Positions 26,848 to 36,208 of a stretch of 64,000 nucleotides of DNA are shown in pieces. The stretch is taken from the NCBI RefSeq assembly GCF_010692725.1, contig NZ_JAAFZB010000093.1, forward strand, positions 124,001-188,000, read 5' to 3'. The notes under the pieces were generated by a model. The model did no database searches. It was given only the letters and a program-made list of their open reading frames with translations, and had not been told where the DNA came from. A program made the translations under genes and the position numbers. Positions within the stretch are counted from its first letter, which is position 1; every line of letters begins with the position of its first letter. The DNA comes from Flavihumibacter soli. Its GTDB lineage: Bacteria > Bacteroidota > Bacteroidia > Sphingobacteriales > Sphingobacteriaceae.

Positions 26848-27853
26848 GGATCGGTAAATGAAGACCTTGTATTTTGAGGTTGACTGTAAACGTTTCCTGG
26901 GTGCTTTTGATCTCGAGCGTATGTTTATCCGGGTACAATAAAGACAGCCTTTTTCTAATATTTGCAAGGCCGATGCCGCCCGGTTCCTGGAGCGTATTGC
27001 CCGGGCTGTTCCGCACAGGATTCTCGATCCTGAAGGTAAGAGTATTTTCTATTATCTCCATCCTGACCTTGATGTCACCAGGTTCCAGCCGGGCGGGGCT
27101 GTGTTTATAGGCATTTTCAATCAGGTGTATAAACAGAAGCGGCGCAACACTGCATGAATTTGTGTCGCCTGCTATGTCAAGATCAACAACCGGGGCTTTC
27201 TTATACCGAAGCTGCTGCAATGTCACATAATCGCTCAGATAATCCAGCTCCATTGTTAGTGGTACGGTGGGAGCATTCGACTCGTAGATCATGTAACGCA
27301 TGAGCGATGCCAGGCGAAGGACAGCTTCGGGCGCCGAAGCAGCTTGTTTGTAAACCAGCGTGTGGATATTATTCAAGGTATTAAAAAGGAAGTGCGGGTT
27401 GATCTGCGATTTGAGGTAATACAGCTCGGCCTCCACGGCCTGCTTCTCCAGCTGTTCTTTTTTGACTGTATTGATTACCAGATTCTCGGTTACCCTGGCC
27501 AGCCAACTGAGAAAGATAAAAATCGGAACAATAGCGAGCAGGGTCGTCCCATAGTACTCAAAGAAAAGGTCCAGGGTATCCAGCCTTTTGTAATGAAAAA
27601 ACAAATAAGGAAAAGGCCCGGTCAACATGATTCCTGCCAGCCTAAGGAAATAAGCACCCTTCTTTTTTTTACCTGAATAGCGGGTCAGGAGAACGAAATG
27701 GCTGTAAAAAACATACAAACATGTCAGGATGAACCCTACGGTTAAGGTAAGCCAGTAGGAATTATCCGCATTTAGTTGCAAGGCTGCCAGCAGGCTGAAC
27801 AGAATCCAGAGACCGATATGGATTCGCACGAATAACTTTTTAATTCGGTTCAT
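26816..27853 (-). CDS. LytS-type sensor histidine kinase
   Basis: A 345-residue kinase of the His_kinase (YehU/LytS) class. About four membrane segments (residues 10-140) lead into a coiled segment and the H-box QINPHFLFNTLNNIHTLV, whose His is the phosphoacceptor. The ATPase domain has the N-box LIENAYKHS and a glycine-rich lid (GGIGLANIRKRL). It has no large outside sensor domain, so it may sense membrane state or a partner transporter. It forms an operon with the LytTR regulator and is divergent from the ABC transporter operon at 28131, a likely target inferred only from position. Confidence 0.93.
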   Translation of the reverse strand: MNRIKKLFVRIHIGLWILFSLLAALQLNADNSYWLTLTVGFILTCLYVFYSHFVLLTRYSGKKKKGAYFLRLAGIMLTGPFPYLFFHYKRLDTLDLFFEYYGTTLLAIVPIFIFLSWLARVTENLVINTVKKEQLEKQAVEAELYYLKSQINPHFLFNTLNNIHTLVYKQAASAPEAVLRLASLMRYMIYESNAPTVPLTMELDYLSDYVTLQQLRYKKAPVVDLDIAGDTNSCSVAPLLFIHLIENAYKHSPARLEPGDIKVRMEIIENTLTFRIENPVRNSPGNTLQEPGGIGLANIRKRLSLLYPDKHTLEIKSTQETFTVNLKIQGLHLPIHDRKDQLLYN

Positions 27854-28130
27854 CGTTAGTTTTATTCATAAACAAAGGTATTTTTTACTTCCTTTCTTTA
27901 AGCACCTTCTCGACCAGGGTCTCATCCCAATCTATGAAAGCTGAAATAGAACCTGCGAGCGCTTTGGCGGAAGCAAAGCAGCCGTTGGTCGATTACTTCA
28001 TAAGATTAGCATATCGCTTTTCGCTTTCCGATCCGGTAACAATTGCTTTGTACTGAAATAAAAAAGAAGAGCAACGGTAAAGGTGCTTCAATCCTTCCTT
28101 AAAAAAGATTAACCGACTAAATCAGATAAA

Positions 28131-29060
28131 ATGGAAAATCACCGCTTTGGCCTGTCCATCGGCAATGTCTCCAAAACTTATGCTAATGGCGTACAGGCAT
28201 TGAATAATATATCGCTGGACATTCCTGCGGGCATGTATGGTCTGCTGGGCCCAAATGGCGCTGGTAAATCAACTCTCATGCGCACAATCGCTACGCTGCA
28301 GGAGCCAGATGAAGGGCAAATATTTTTAGGCGATATAGATGTGGTGAACCAGAAGGAAGCCGTGCGCCAGACGCTGGGGTACCTTCCACAGGAGTTCGGA
28401 GTTTACCCTAAATCCAGTGCGGAGGAACTGTTGGACTATTTCGCGGTGTTGAAAGGTATTTCCAATCGGGCTGTGCGAAGAGAAACCACAGAAGCCTTAC
28501 TCAAACAAACTAATCTCTGGGACAAGCGCAAGCAGAAGTTAGGCGGCTTCTCAGGCGGCATGCGGCAACGCTTTGGGGTGGCGGTGGCCTTACTGGGTAA
28601 CCCGAGGCTGTTGATAGTAGACGAGCCAACGGCAGGTCTTGATCCAGCCGAGCGTGTCCGCTTCCTCAACCTTTTGGGCGAGTTAGGGGAAAACAGCGTG
28701 GTGATCCTTTCCACGCATATTGTGGAAGATGTGTCTGAATTGTGCACGAACATGGCCATCATCAATAAGGGACAAATTCTGCTGGAAGCCAGGACACTGG
28801 AGGCGGTGGCTGCACTCAAAGGCCGCATCTGGCGCAAACTGATAGATAAAAATATTCTGCCTGCGATTGATGAGGAGCACCAGGTTATTTCTGCTAAAAT
28901 ATTGAGCGGCCGCACCATGGTGCATGTTTACAGCCCTGAAATGCCCGGCGACGGTTTTGAACCGGTGGAACCGGACCTGGAGGATGTTTATTTCAGTACC
29001 ATGGCGGGTTGCTATGGCCAGATCAGTCAGCAACAGAAAGGGGAGGTGATAGCTTTATGA
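28131..29060 (+). CDS. ABC transporter ATP-binding protein
   Basis: A 309-residue ATPase. Walker A is GPNGAGKSTL, the signature motif is FSGGMRQR, Walker B is LLIVDEPTAGLDP, and the switch His is in STHIVED. The last 80 residues form the accessory domain seen in ABC-2 type exporters. Its stop codon overlaps the start of the next gene by ATGA, so the two are coupled and should form one transporter: this ATPase with the membrane-plus-peptidase protein. It probably drives export or membrane processing of a peptide. The regulator pair upstream, on the other strand, may control it. Confidence 0.93.
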   Translation: MENHRFGLSIGNVSKTYANGVQALNNISLDIPAGMYGLLGPNGAGKSTLMRTIATLQEPDEGQIFLGDIDVVNQKEAVRQTLGYLPQEFGVYPKSSAEELLDYFAVLKGISNRAVRRETTEALLKQTNLWDKRKQKLGGFSGGMRQRFGVAVALLGNPRLLIVDEPTAGLDPAERVRFLNLLGELGENSVVILSTHIVEDVSELCTNMAIINKGQILLEARTLEAVAALKGRIWRKLIDKNILPAIDEEHQVISAKILSGRTMVHVYSPEMPGDGFEPVEPDLEDVYFSTMAGCYGQISQQQKGEVIAL

Positions 29061-32000
29061 AGTTCCAAAGAATTTTTGCGCTGGAATTCAGCTACCAGAT
29101 CCGCCGGGCCGTTACATGGCTTTACTTCGCGTTTGTATTGGGGTTCACTTTTCTGGTTGTCATTGGCAATTATATGTCTGATGCCCAGGAGGGGTATTTT
29201 TTACTCAATGGGCCCATAGTCATTGCCACAGTCGCGGTTTTAGGCATTGTTCATTGGCTTTTGGTAGGAGCATCCGTGGCAGGTGATGCGGCGACCCGTG
29301 ATATGCAGACGCGCATGCATTCCCTCACCTTTACTGCCCCCACGAGCAAAGCCGCATATCTTGGCGGTCGTTTTCTGGCCGCCTTCGCCCTCAATGTCCT
29401 TATTCTGCTCGCTATCCCGGCGGCCATCCTGATCGCCATATACCTTTCCGGGGTGGAGGCCGAAATTCTGGGCCCGTTTCGGTTGGCGGCCTACCTTACA
29501 ACCTATTTCTATATCGTGTTGCCGAACGCCTTTTTCGCGACGGCCATTCAGTTCTCGCTGGCAGCTCTCAGCCGTCGGGCCATGGGAAGTTACCTGGGAG
29601 GAGCGCTCCTCTTCGTGGCTGCCTACGTTTTCGGTATGGTGCTGCAGGATACAGAGGAATGGGGGATTCTGGTAGATCCCATGAGTTTTACCCCTGTTAT
29701 GAGCAATCTGACAAACTGGAGCCCGCTGGAGAGGGATACGCGCCTGCTCCTGCTGGAAGGTTCATTTCTCGCAAACCGACTTCTTTGGCTTAGCGTTTCG
29801 CTGGGCATGCTGGCCTTCACGTATGTGCGTTTTCGGTTGGCTTTGCCTGAAACAGGCCGAAAACAGACCTCTGGTAAACTCCTAAAACCAGATGTCGCGA
29901 CCCCCGACAGGCTGAACTGGGGAACCGGGAAAGCGCTGCCAAACGTCAGGGGAACGTATGGATTTGCCACGCACCTGCGCCAGTTACGCCTCATCACCTG
30001 GAAATCCTTTCTGCAGCTTGCAAAGAGCGTGACCGGACTCCCCCTGCTGGCAGCCCTGGCCCTTTTGATGGGGGCGACCATACAAGGGAACCTTAAGAGC
30101 AAAGGCGTGCCTTTGCTGCCCAGAACGGACTTTGTCCTGGATCTGCTGACCGCACCCCTTACTCAACCAGAGCCTTTCTGGATCATCATCGCCCTGCTAA
30201 CAATTTACTATGCCGGCGAACTGGTATGGCGGGAGAGGGAAACCGGCCTGAGCGAGATCGCCAACGCGGCCCCGGTACCTGAATGGGTTCTGTTCCTGAG
30301 CCGGTTCCTGGCTCCGAGCCTTGTACTGATGGTGTGGCATGCATTCCTGATTACAGTAGGAATAGTGGCGCAGGCAGCCCTGGGCGGTTCCTATCCTGAG
30401 ATTGGGCTGTATCTGCAGGTTATTTTCGGGCTGCAGCTGGTGGATTGCCTGCTCTTCGCATTGCTGGCGGTTTTTGTGCATGTGCTGGTCAATCAGAAAT
30501 TCGTGGCTCACCTGGTGGCGCTTATAGCCTATAGCTTTATCGCCTACGCCTCAAATCTGGGCATAGATCACAAGCTCTTCCTCTTTGCTTCCAGTCCGCG
30601 GTGGTCCTATACCGATATGGCTGGTTTTGGCTCGTCCCTGATCCCGTGGCTCTGGTTCAAAGTCTACTGGGTTGCATGGGCGCTATTGCTGGCGGTGCTC
30701 GTTCGGCTTTTTTGGGTACGGGAGCGGGAGAGTAGTTTTACCTCCCGACTTCACCTGGCCCGCCTGCGCTTCACGCGTTCAACCGCCATGGTTTTTGCGG
30801 CGGCAGTTGCAAGCATACTCTTATTTGGCGGTTACATATTCTATAACACCAACGTGTTGCACGACTACAAGTCCGCCTCAGAGACCAGAGTGCAGAGCGC
30901 AACCTATGAACAGCGCTACCGACAGTGCCGAAACGTACCACAGCCATTGCTGACGGGGGTTAATCTAAAGGTGGAAATGTATCCTAAACTGCGGGAGGTA
31001 GAAATTCGTGGTACCTATTTTTTAATAAACAACAATCCTGTACCCATTGATTCAATACTTTTGGCTACGGGCGCGGGACTTGAAACTGACGAAATTACCT
31101 TTGACCAACCTGCGAGGCAGGTGCTCGCGGATGAGGAACAGAGTCTCGGTATTTACGTTCTGGCGAAGCCCCTTTACCCCGGCGATTCGCTGAAGCTGAG
31201 CTTTAGAGTGCATTTTAAGGCGCAGGGCTTCTCCAACAGCGGAGCGGATACTTATTTAGTAGGCAATGGCAGCAATTTCCGGAATTATGAGTGGCTTCCG
31301 GTCTTGGGATACCAGCCTTACAGAGAAATAGATGAGGCAGGAGCCCGGAAAGCTTCTGGGCTGACTCCAAGGCCCGCCACCGCCTCGCTTTATAATGTTG
31401 AGGCGCGACAATACACCGCATTTCCAGAGCAGATCAATTTTGAAGCGGTAGCGGCCACCGACATGGATCAGGTCGTGGTTGCACCGGGGTCGTTACGCCG
31501 TACCTGGACGAAAAATGGTCGCCGCTATTTTCATTACGTCTCCGATGCACCGATCCAGAATGAGTATAACTTCTTCTCAGCTAAATACGCGATGCATGTG
31601 GCGCGGTGGAAGGATGTTACTATCGAGATTTTTTATCCCCCCGGACGCACGGAGAACCTGGAGCGCATGGTGCGGAGTGTGAAGGCATCGCTGGATTATT
31701 ACTCTAAACAGTTTGGTCGGTACCCGTATCGTCAGCTCCGGTTTGTATCGTACCCGGGGTACGGTATGGGGAACCACGCCGCGCCCATCAACACTACCGC
31801 CGAGGAAGGCTTCTTCCTGTTGGACCCGAAGAACGATCCGCGGGGCTTTGACCTGGTAACGGCAGTAGTGGCGCATGAGGTGTCCCACCAATGGTGGGGC
31901 AACCAACTCAAGCCTGCAAATGTAGAGGGAGCCGGCCTGATTACAGAGAGTCTTGCGTGGTACTCCGCTATCGGTGTTCTGGAAGAACATTATGGGCCCG

Positions 32001-32650
32001 GGAGTATGCAACGGCTCCTGAGCTTCTTGCAGGAAGAGAATGAGAACCCCCGGACCCGCGCTGCCTTACCGCTGCTTCAGGCCAATGACTGGTACCAGAA
32101 CTACCGCAAAGGCCCCTTAGCGCTTTACGGGCTTAGCCAATACATCGGTAGAAAACAGGTAAACGAGGCACTTCATCGTTTGTTTCAGAAGCATAGTACA
32201 GGAACGAAGCCGTTTCCCACTTCCCTTGATCTATACCGGGAGCTGGAAGAAGTAACTCCGGACTCGCTCCAGTCCCTGCTGCACGACCTATTCAAGGCTA
32301 ACACCTTTTGGGATTTTGAGGCAGAGCAGGTTACGGCAACTCAAACCAAATCAGGAAACTGGCAAGTGACCCTCAACGTGAGTACAAGTAAGATGGTAGT
32401 GGACAGCTCCGGAGTAGAGACTAAGGTACCGATGAATGATTGGATAGAGGTTGGTGTCTTCGGCGAAGACAAAGAGGGCGGAGAACGAGGTGCACCGATC
32501 TACCTTCAGAAACACCGCTTGCGCTCCGGAACACAAACCGTCACGGTGACTGTGCCACGCAAGCCTGCCCGTGCCGGCATTGATCCCCGTCACCTGATGA
32601 TTGACTGGAAGATGGAAGATAATTTCGGGAAGGTGAAGATCGGGAAATAA
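29057..32650 (+). CDS. ABC-2 type permease fused to M1 aminopeptidase
   Basis: From the ATG at 29057 the protein has 1197 residues. Residues 1-590 hold two sets of hydrophobic segments of ABC-2 permease type, and the last helix (about 580-605) leads outside. The C-terminal half is an M1 (gluzincin) peptidase with zinc motif HEVSHQWWGN (His940, Glu941, His944) and third ligand Glu964 in ITESLAWYS. The peptidase should lie in the periplasm and trim peptides beside or as they pass the transporter. The permease half has two permease units in one chain. Base composition looks richer in GC than the neighbouring genes. The frame before 29057 is not used: the ATGA overlap decides the start. Confidence 0.92.
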   Translation: MKFQRIFALEFSYQIRRAVTWLYFAFVLGFTFLVVIGNYMSDAQEGYFLLNGPIVIATVAVLGIVHWLLVGASVAGDAATRDMQTRMHSLTFTAPTSKAAYLGGRFLAAFALNVLILLAIPAAILIAIYLSGVEAEILGPFRLAAYLTTYFYIVLPNAFFATAIQFSLAALSRRAMGSYLGGALLFVAAYVFGMVLQDTEEWGILVDPMSFTPVMSNLTNWSPLERDTRLLLLEGSFLANRLLWLSVSLGMLAFTYVRFRLALPETGRKQTSGKLLKPDVATPDRLNWGTGKALPNVRGTYGFATHLRQLRLITWKSFLQLAKSVTGLPLLAALALLMGATIQGNLKSKGVPLLPRTDFVLDLLTAPLTQPEPFWIIIALLTIYYAGELVWRERETGLSEIANAAPVPEWVLFLSRFLAPSLVLMVWHAFLITVGIVAQAALGGSYPEIGLYLQVIFGLQLVDCLLFALLAVFVHVLVNQKFVAHLVALIAYSFIAYASNLGIDHKLFLFASSPRWSYTDMAGFGSSLIPWLWFKVYWVAWALLLAVLVRLFWVRERESSFTSRLHLARLRFTRSTAMVFAAAVASILLFGGYIFYNTNVLHDYKSASETRVQSATYEQRYRQCRNVPQPLLTGVNLKVEMYPKLREVEIRGTYFLINNNPVPIDSILLATGAGLETDEITFDQPARQVLADEEQSLGIYVLAKPLYPGDSLKLSFRVHFKAQGFSNSGADTYLVGNGSNFRNYEWLPVLGYQPYREIDEAGARKASGLTPRPATASLYNVEARQYTAFPEQINFEAVAATDMDQVVVAPGSLRRTWTKNGRRYFHYVSDAPIQNEYNFFSAKYAMHVARWKDVTIEIFYPPGRTENLERMVRSVKASLDYYSKQFGRYPYRQLRFVSYPGYGMGNHAAPINTTAEEGFFLLDPKNDPRGFDLVTAVVAHEVSHQWWGNQLKPANVEGAGLITESLAWYSAIGVLEEHYGPGSMQRLLSFLQEENENPRTRAALPLLQANDWYQNYRKGPLALYGLSQYIGRKQVNEALHRLFQKHSTGTKPFPTSLDLYRELEEVTPDSLQSLLHDLFKANTFWDFEAEQVTATQTKSGNWQVTLNVSTSKMVVDSSGVETKVPMNDWIEVGVFGEDKEGGERGAPIYLQKHRLRSGTQTVTVTVPRKPARAGIDPRHLMIDWKMEDNFGKVKIGK

Positions 32651-32671
32651 GGTGCCCGGCAAGACATGCAG

Positions 32672-33289
32672 TTAAGCTGGTAATGCTGCGAACGATAGTA
32701 AGGCGCCAATCAAATTTAAAAGGCAATGTGTTAGGATACTTAATCTCAGGTCTTTTGTTTTCCATACCATATAGGTCATAGGAAGCAAAGCAATAATGAG
32801 CGTTAAATAAATATAGGGCTGCCAGAAATGATATAGCGAAAACAAAAGAGCATTTACAACAAAGGCACGTTTTCCCCATACTTCCATTCGTGGCAGCAGA
32901 TAGCCCCTGAAGTAGATCTCTTCTATGAAGGGGGCTAACAAACCGTTCAGAAGCAAATTGCAGATCAGCGTGATCTGAATAGCTTCTTTACTATAACCGC
33001 GCATATCCTGTATCGTAAACCAGTTTGGCAGCCAGTTAAAAAGCCTTTGGGTTATCAGCACGTTAAGCGGTTGGGTAATACCCCAGACGAGGAAGGCAAA
33101 ACTTACCAGGCCCAGGGAGTAAAGAATAAGTTTTCCGGCAGAAAGTTTTTGCTGGTAGCTATTTAACTCCCGGATATGTTGAACATTTTCTTTCTTTTTT
33201 GCCCAAGCAAGGTGAGTTATAAGTACCGGTAAGGCAACGAGCACGATGGAGATCAGCAAACTTCCCCGGGGAGGGTAGCCGTGCTTCAT
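32672..33289 (-). CDS. CPBP-family intramembrane protease, N-terminus apparently cut by a frameshift
   Basis: The intact frame gives 205 residues with about six hydrophobic segments. It has the CPBP (ABI/CAAX-like) motif pair EEIYFRG (EExxxR) and LYHFWQP, and a later His in LTHCLLN. These residues form the glutamate protease site inside the membrane. The same frame continues upstream of the first Met with a good hydrophobic helix (YPGILITAIFILLTPVVM), but it has no start codon there. The missing start, ATG at 33378-33380, is in the next frame across a run of seven A. With six A the protein would be about 236 residues. Either a sequencing error or a real frameshift explains this. Confidence 0.85.
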   Translation of the reverse strand: MKHGYPPRGSLLISIVLVALPVLITHLAWAKKKENVQHIRELNSYQQKLSAGKLILYSLGLVSFAFLVWGITQPLNVLITQRLFNWLPNWFTIQDMRGYSKEAIQITLICNLLLNGLLAPFIEEIYFRGYLLPRMEVWGKRAFVVNALLFSLYHFWQPYIYLTLIIALLPMTYMVWKTKDLRLSILTHCLLNLIGALLSFAALPA

Positions 33290-33358
33290 AACAACCGGCG
33301 TTAGCAGGATAAAGATAGCCGTGATCAGGATGCCCGGGTACAGATGGTAAAAAATAGC

Positions 33359-33365
33359 TTTTTTT
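33359..33365 (-). other. Seven-base homopolymer at the CPBP protease frameshift
   Basis: On the coding (minus) strand this is AAAAAAA, following ATGAGGCAGTTGAGT. Removing one A joins MRQLSKKAIFYH to the hydrophobic helix and the rest of the protease. Homopolymer tracts of this length are prone to slippage in cells and to miscounting in sequencing. Confidence 0.6.
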
Positions 33366-33491
33366 ACTCAACTGCCTCATGGCATCCGTGACTGGTTTTT
33401 TCGCTATTTAAATATCAGCAAATGATCTGTTTCTTTAACTATGCTAATCCGTTTTTGATTTAAGAAGTTGAATATATCAGGAATCACTTTC

Positions 33492-35903
33492 TTATTCAGT
33501 TCGCAGATTCTTAACAGGATTTGCAGATGCTGCCTTTACTGTCTGCACGCTTACTGTCAGCATCGAGATTATTAAAATACATAATGCCGGTAAAATGAAC
33601 ATGAGTGGATTTATCTCGATTTTGAATGCGTAGTTCTCAAGCCATTGATTCAGAAAATACCACGTTACGGGTACTGCGATAGCGAAGGATACCAGGATTG
33701 GTTTAATGAAATCTTTGGTAAGCAGCAGGAGAATACCTGGAATACCAGCTCCAAGAACTTTTCGGATACCAATCTCCTTGGTTCTCTGTGTAGTGACGAA
33801 GGACACCAGGCCGAACAAACCAAGGCACGCTACTATGATAGCCAGTCCTGCGAATAAGCCAAATGTCTTTCCGAACTGCTGATCAGCTTTGTACTGCTCC
33901 TGGAAATGGTCATCCAGGAAAAAGTATTCGAAGGGATTACCCGGAAAGAAAGCGGTCCATTTTTCCTTTGTTGCTCTGATGACATCGTTAACGTTTCCGC
34001 CCACAGAACCGATCTTAACAGAATAGTAATTGTCGCTTTCTGGTATAAGCCTGAAGATATGTGCGTCGTAGGCCTCTCTCAATGATTCCTGGTGATGGTT
34101 GGAAACTATCCCGACGATAGTATACTGGTCTCCCCAGAACTCAATCTGCTTGTTCAGGGCCTCTTCCGACTTTTTAAAGCCCATTAATTTTATGGCCGCT
34201 TCATTGAAAAGTACAGCTTTCGGATCTGTGCCATACTTTTCGGAAAAGTTCCGGCCTTTCAACACTTTTAATCCGTAAGTGTCAATGAAATCATAATCGA
34301 CACCTATGATCCGGTATTGGTTCGTCTTGTTAGGGTCGCTGCCAACGAGACGGATTCCACCGGCGTTCCACCTTACTTTATGTCCCGGCACCTCAGTAGA
34401 GGCCGATACTTTGTTTACACCCGGTATTGTGAGCATTTCCGTTTTAAATGCATTCAGTTTGACTGCATAAGTTGAATCTTTCACATTTGGACCTCTTAAA
34501 ACCAGGGTTTGATCGATCTGCACACCAAGGTCCTGGCTCTGCATAAATTGCAGTTGCCGGTATACTGAGTACGTTCCTACCATTAAAGCCACTGACGCAG
34601 CGAACTGGATGACAACAAGGCTTTGACGCAGAAAAGCTCCATGGCTGGTTTTCACAAGCTTTCCCTTAAGCACTTCTACCGGCTTAAAGGATGAAAGAAC
34701 AAAAGCAGGATACAGCCCAGAAAGAAAGGTGCCTGCGAGAAAGATCACTGCCAGAGAGATCCAGAATTTAATATCCGTCAGTAATGTGAAGCTGATCTCT
34801 TTACCTGTCAGCTCATTGAAGAGTGGCAGAGTAAGGACAATAAGCAGCAGGGCAAAGACTACCGCTAAGAAGTTGATCAGGAAAGACTCCAGGAGAAACT
34901 GCCGGATAAGCTGGCCGCGGTATGATCCCAGGACCTTCCGGATACCCACTTCTTTTGCTCTTTCCAGAGAGCGTGCCGTGCTCAGGTTTATATAATTTAT
35001 CCAGGCTATGATGATAATGAATATGGCGATAACAGTTAAAAAATTGACTGATTGTTCATTGCCGTTGACTTCTGCTTCCATCATGTAATTGGAGGTCAGG
35101 TGGATATCTTTTAGTGGCTGCAGTTTTAATTCCAGCCCGGCATTCCCTTGCCTTAATTCGTCACCGAACCTTTTTTCGATGAAATTAGCCATTTTAGTCT
35201 CGACCACCTTCCGGTCGGCCTGAGGTTTTAATAAGAGATAGGTGTAAAAGCCATCCCAGTTCCAGGTGGTATTTACGTCAGTGCCTACAAGCTTTACATA
35301 TGTTTCGAATGACAGGAGTATCCCAAACTTAAAATGTGTGTTAACGGGCATATCCTCAACGATTGCAGTGATCTTAAAATCCTGTTCCTTGTTGTGACTG
35401 ATAACCTTACCAATGGGATCCTCGTCTCCAAAATATTTCTTTGCGGTAGATAACGTAATGACTGCTGTATTCGGTTCCGCTAAAGCACCCTGTGCCTTCC
35501 CCTTCAGGACCTTGTATGAAAACATCGGGAGGAATGCGTCATTGGCATAATACATTTTTTCTTCCCTGAATTTTTCATTGCGGTAACTGATCACACCGGA
35601 GGTTGAATATAATTTAGCATAGGCCTCTACTTCCGGAATTGCCTGCTTCATATCAAGGCCGATGCCAGCAGCTCCGGCAGCCCATTGTGTACTGAGTTTG
35701 CCCTCATTATAGCGGTTTTGTTGAACCCGAAAAATGCGGTCGCCCTTTGCGTGGAAGTTGTCATAGCTTCGCTCCATACGTATGTACTGAAGCAGTAGCA
35801 GGCAGGCAGCGATACCCAGTGCCAGTCCAAATATGTTGATGAATGAGAAGACCTTATGTTTAATGAGGTTCCTCATAGCTGTTTTAAAGTAGTTTGTCAA
35901 CAT
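33492..35903 (-). CDS. MacB/FtsX-type ABC transporter permease
   Basis: An 803-residue inner-membrane protein. The start MLTNYFKTAMRNLIKHKVFS and first helix are typical of the large Bacteroidota FtsX permeases. A periplasmic MacB-type core domain (about 45-270) follows, then three helices, a second periplasmic domain, and three C-terminal helices with the FtsX signature TQRTKEIGIRKVLGA. The first FtsX unit also has the form SLERAKEVGIRKVLGS. Such proteins work with a MacB-like ATPase, absent here, to pull lipoproteins, peptides or toxic compounds to the outside. It is monocistronic in this window. Confidence 0.93.
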   Translation of the reverse strand: MLTNYFKTAMRNLIKHKVFSFINIFGLALGIAACLLLLQYIRMERSYDNFHAKGDRIFRVQQNRYNEGKLSTQWAAGAAGIGLDMKQAIPEVEAYAKLYSTSGVISYRNEKFREEKMYYANDAFLPMFSYKVLKGKAQGALAEPNTAVITLSTAKKYFGDEDPIGKVISHNKEQDFKITAIVEDMPVNTHFKFGILLSFETYVKLVGTDVNTTWNWDGFYTYLLLKPQADRKVVETKMANFIEKRFGDELRQGNAGLELKLQPLKDIHLTSNYMMEAEVNGNEQSVNFLTVIAIFIIIIAWINYINLSTARSLERAKEVGIRKVLGSYRGQLIRQFLLESFLINFLAVVFALLLIVLTLPLFNELTGKEISFTLLTDIKFWISLAVIFLAGTFLSGLYPAFVLSSFKPVEVLKGKLVKTSHGAFLRQSLVVIQFAASVALMVGTYSVYRQLQFMQSQDLGVQIDQTLVLRGPNVKDSTYAVKLNAFKTEMLTIPGVNKVSASTEVPGHKVRWNAGGIRLVGSDPNKTNQYRIIGVDYDFIDTYGLKVLKGRNFSEKYGTDPKAVLFNEAAIKLMGFKKSEEALNKQIEFWGDQYTIVGIVSNHHQESLREAYDAHIFRLIPESDNYYSVKIGSVGGNVNDVIRATKEKWTAFFPGNPFEYFFLDDHFQEQYKADQQFGKTFGLFAGLAIIVACLGLFGLVSFVTTQRTKEIGIRKVLGAGIPGILLLLTKDFIKPILVSFAIAVPVTWYFLNQWLENYAFKIEINPLMFILPALCILIISMLTVSVQTVKAASANPVKNLRTE

Positions 35904-36208
35904 AATTTTAGATTTTAGAACGTTAGCTTTTGGACGGGTGATATGCTTGCGGTTGATCCACCTCGTGACTTCTTATTCAAAGAGGTGCCATACTTTCAAT
36001 AATCTCATTGTCAGAAAGTTATACAGGTGCCAGGGTAGTATTTGTTCGCTTGCATTACAACAGGTGTTCGTTTTTGATACAAATGTTGAACTACAGAACA
36101 AAAGATTGTAAGTTCTTTAAAAAAGTGGTGTATACCCGTGGAATTTTTTAATTTACCGCTGGTGATAATTGTAAATTTAACCCACACGGAAACCAAATAG
36201 ATCTTTGT
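35904..36208. other. Non-coding stretch between divergent genes
   Basis: These 305 bases lie between the FtsX permease (minus) and the cytochrome module (plus) and should hold both promoters. I see no gene. The right end is AT-rich, with runs such as GGAATTTTTTAATTTACC. No firm operator or repeat could be made out. Confidence 0.4.
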
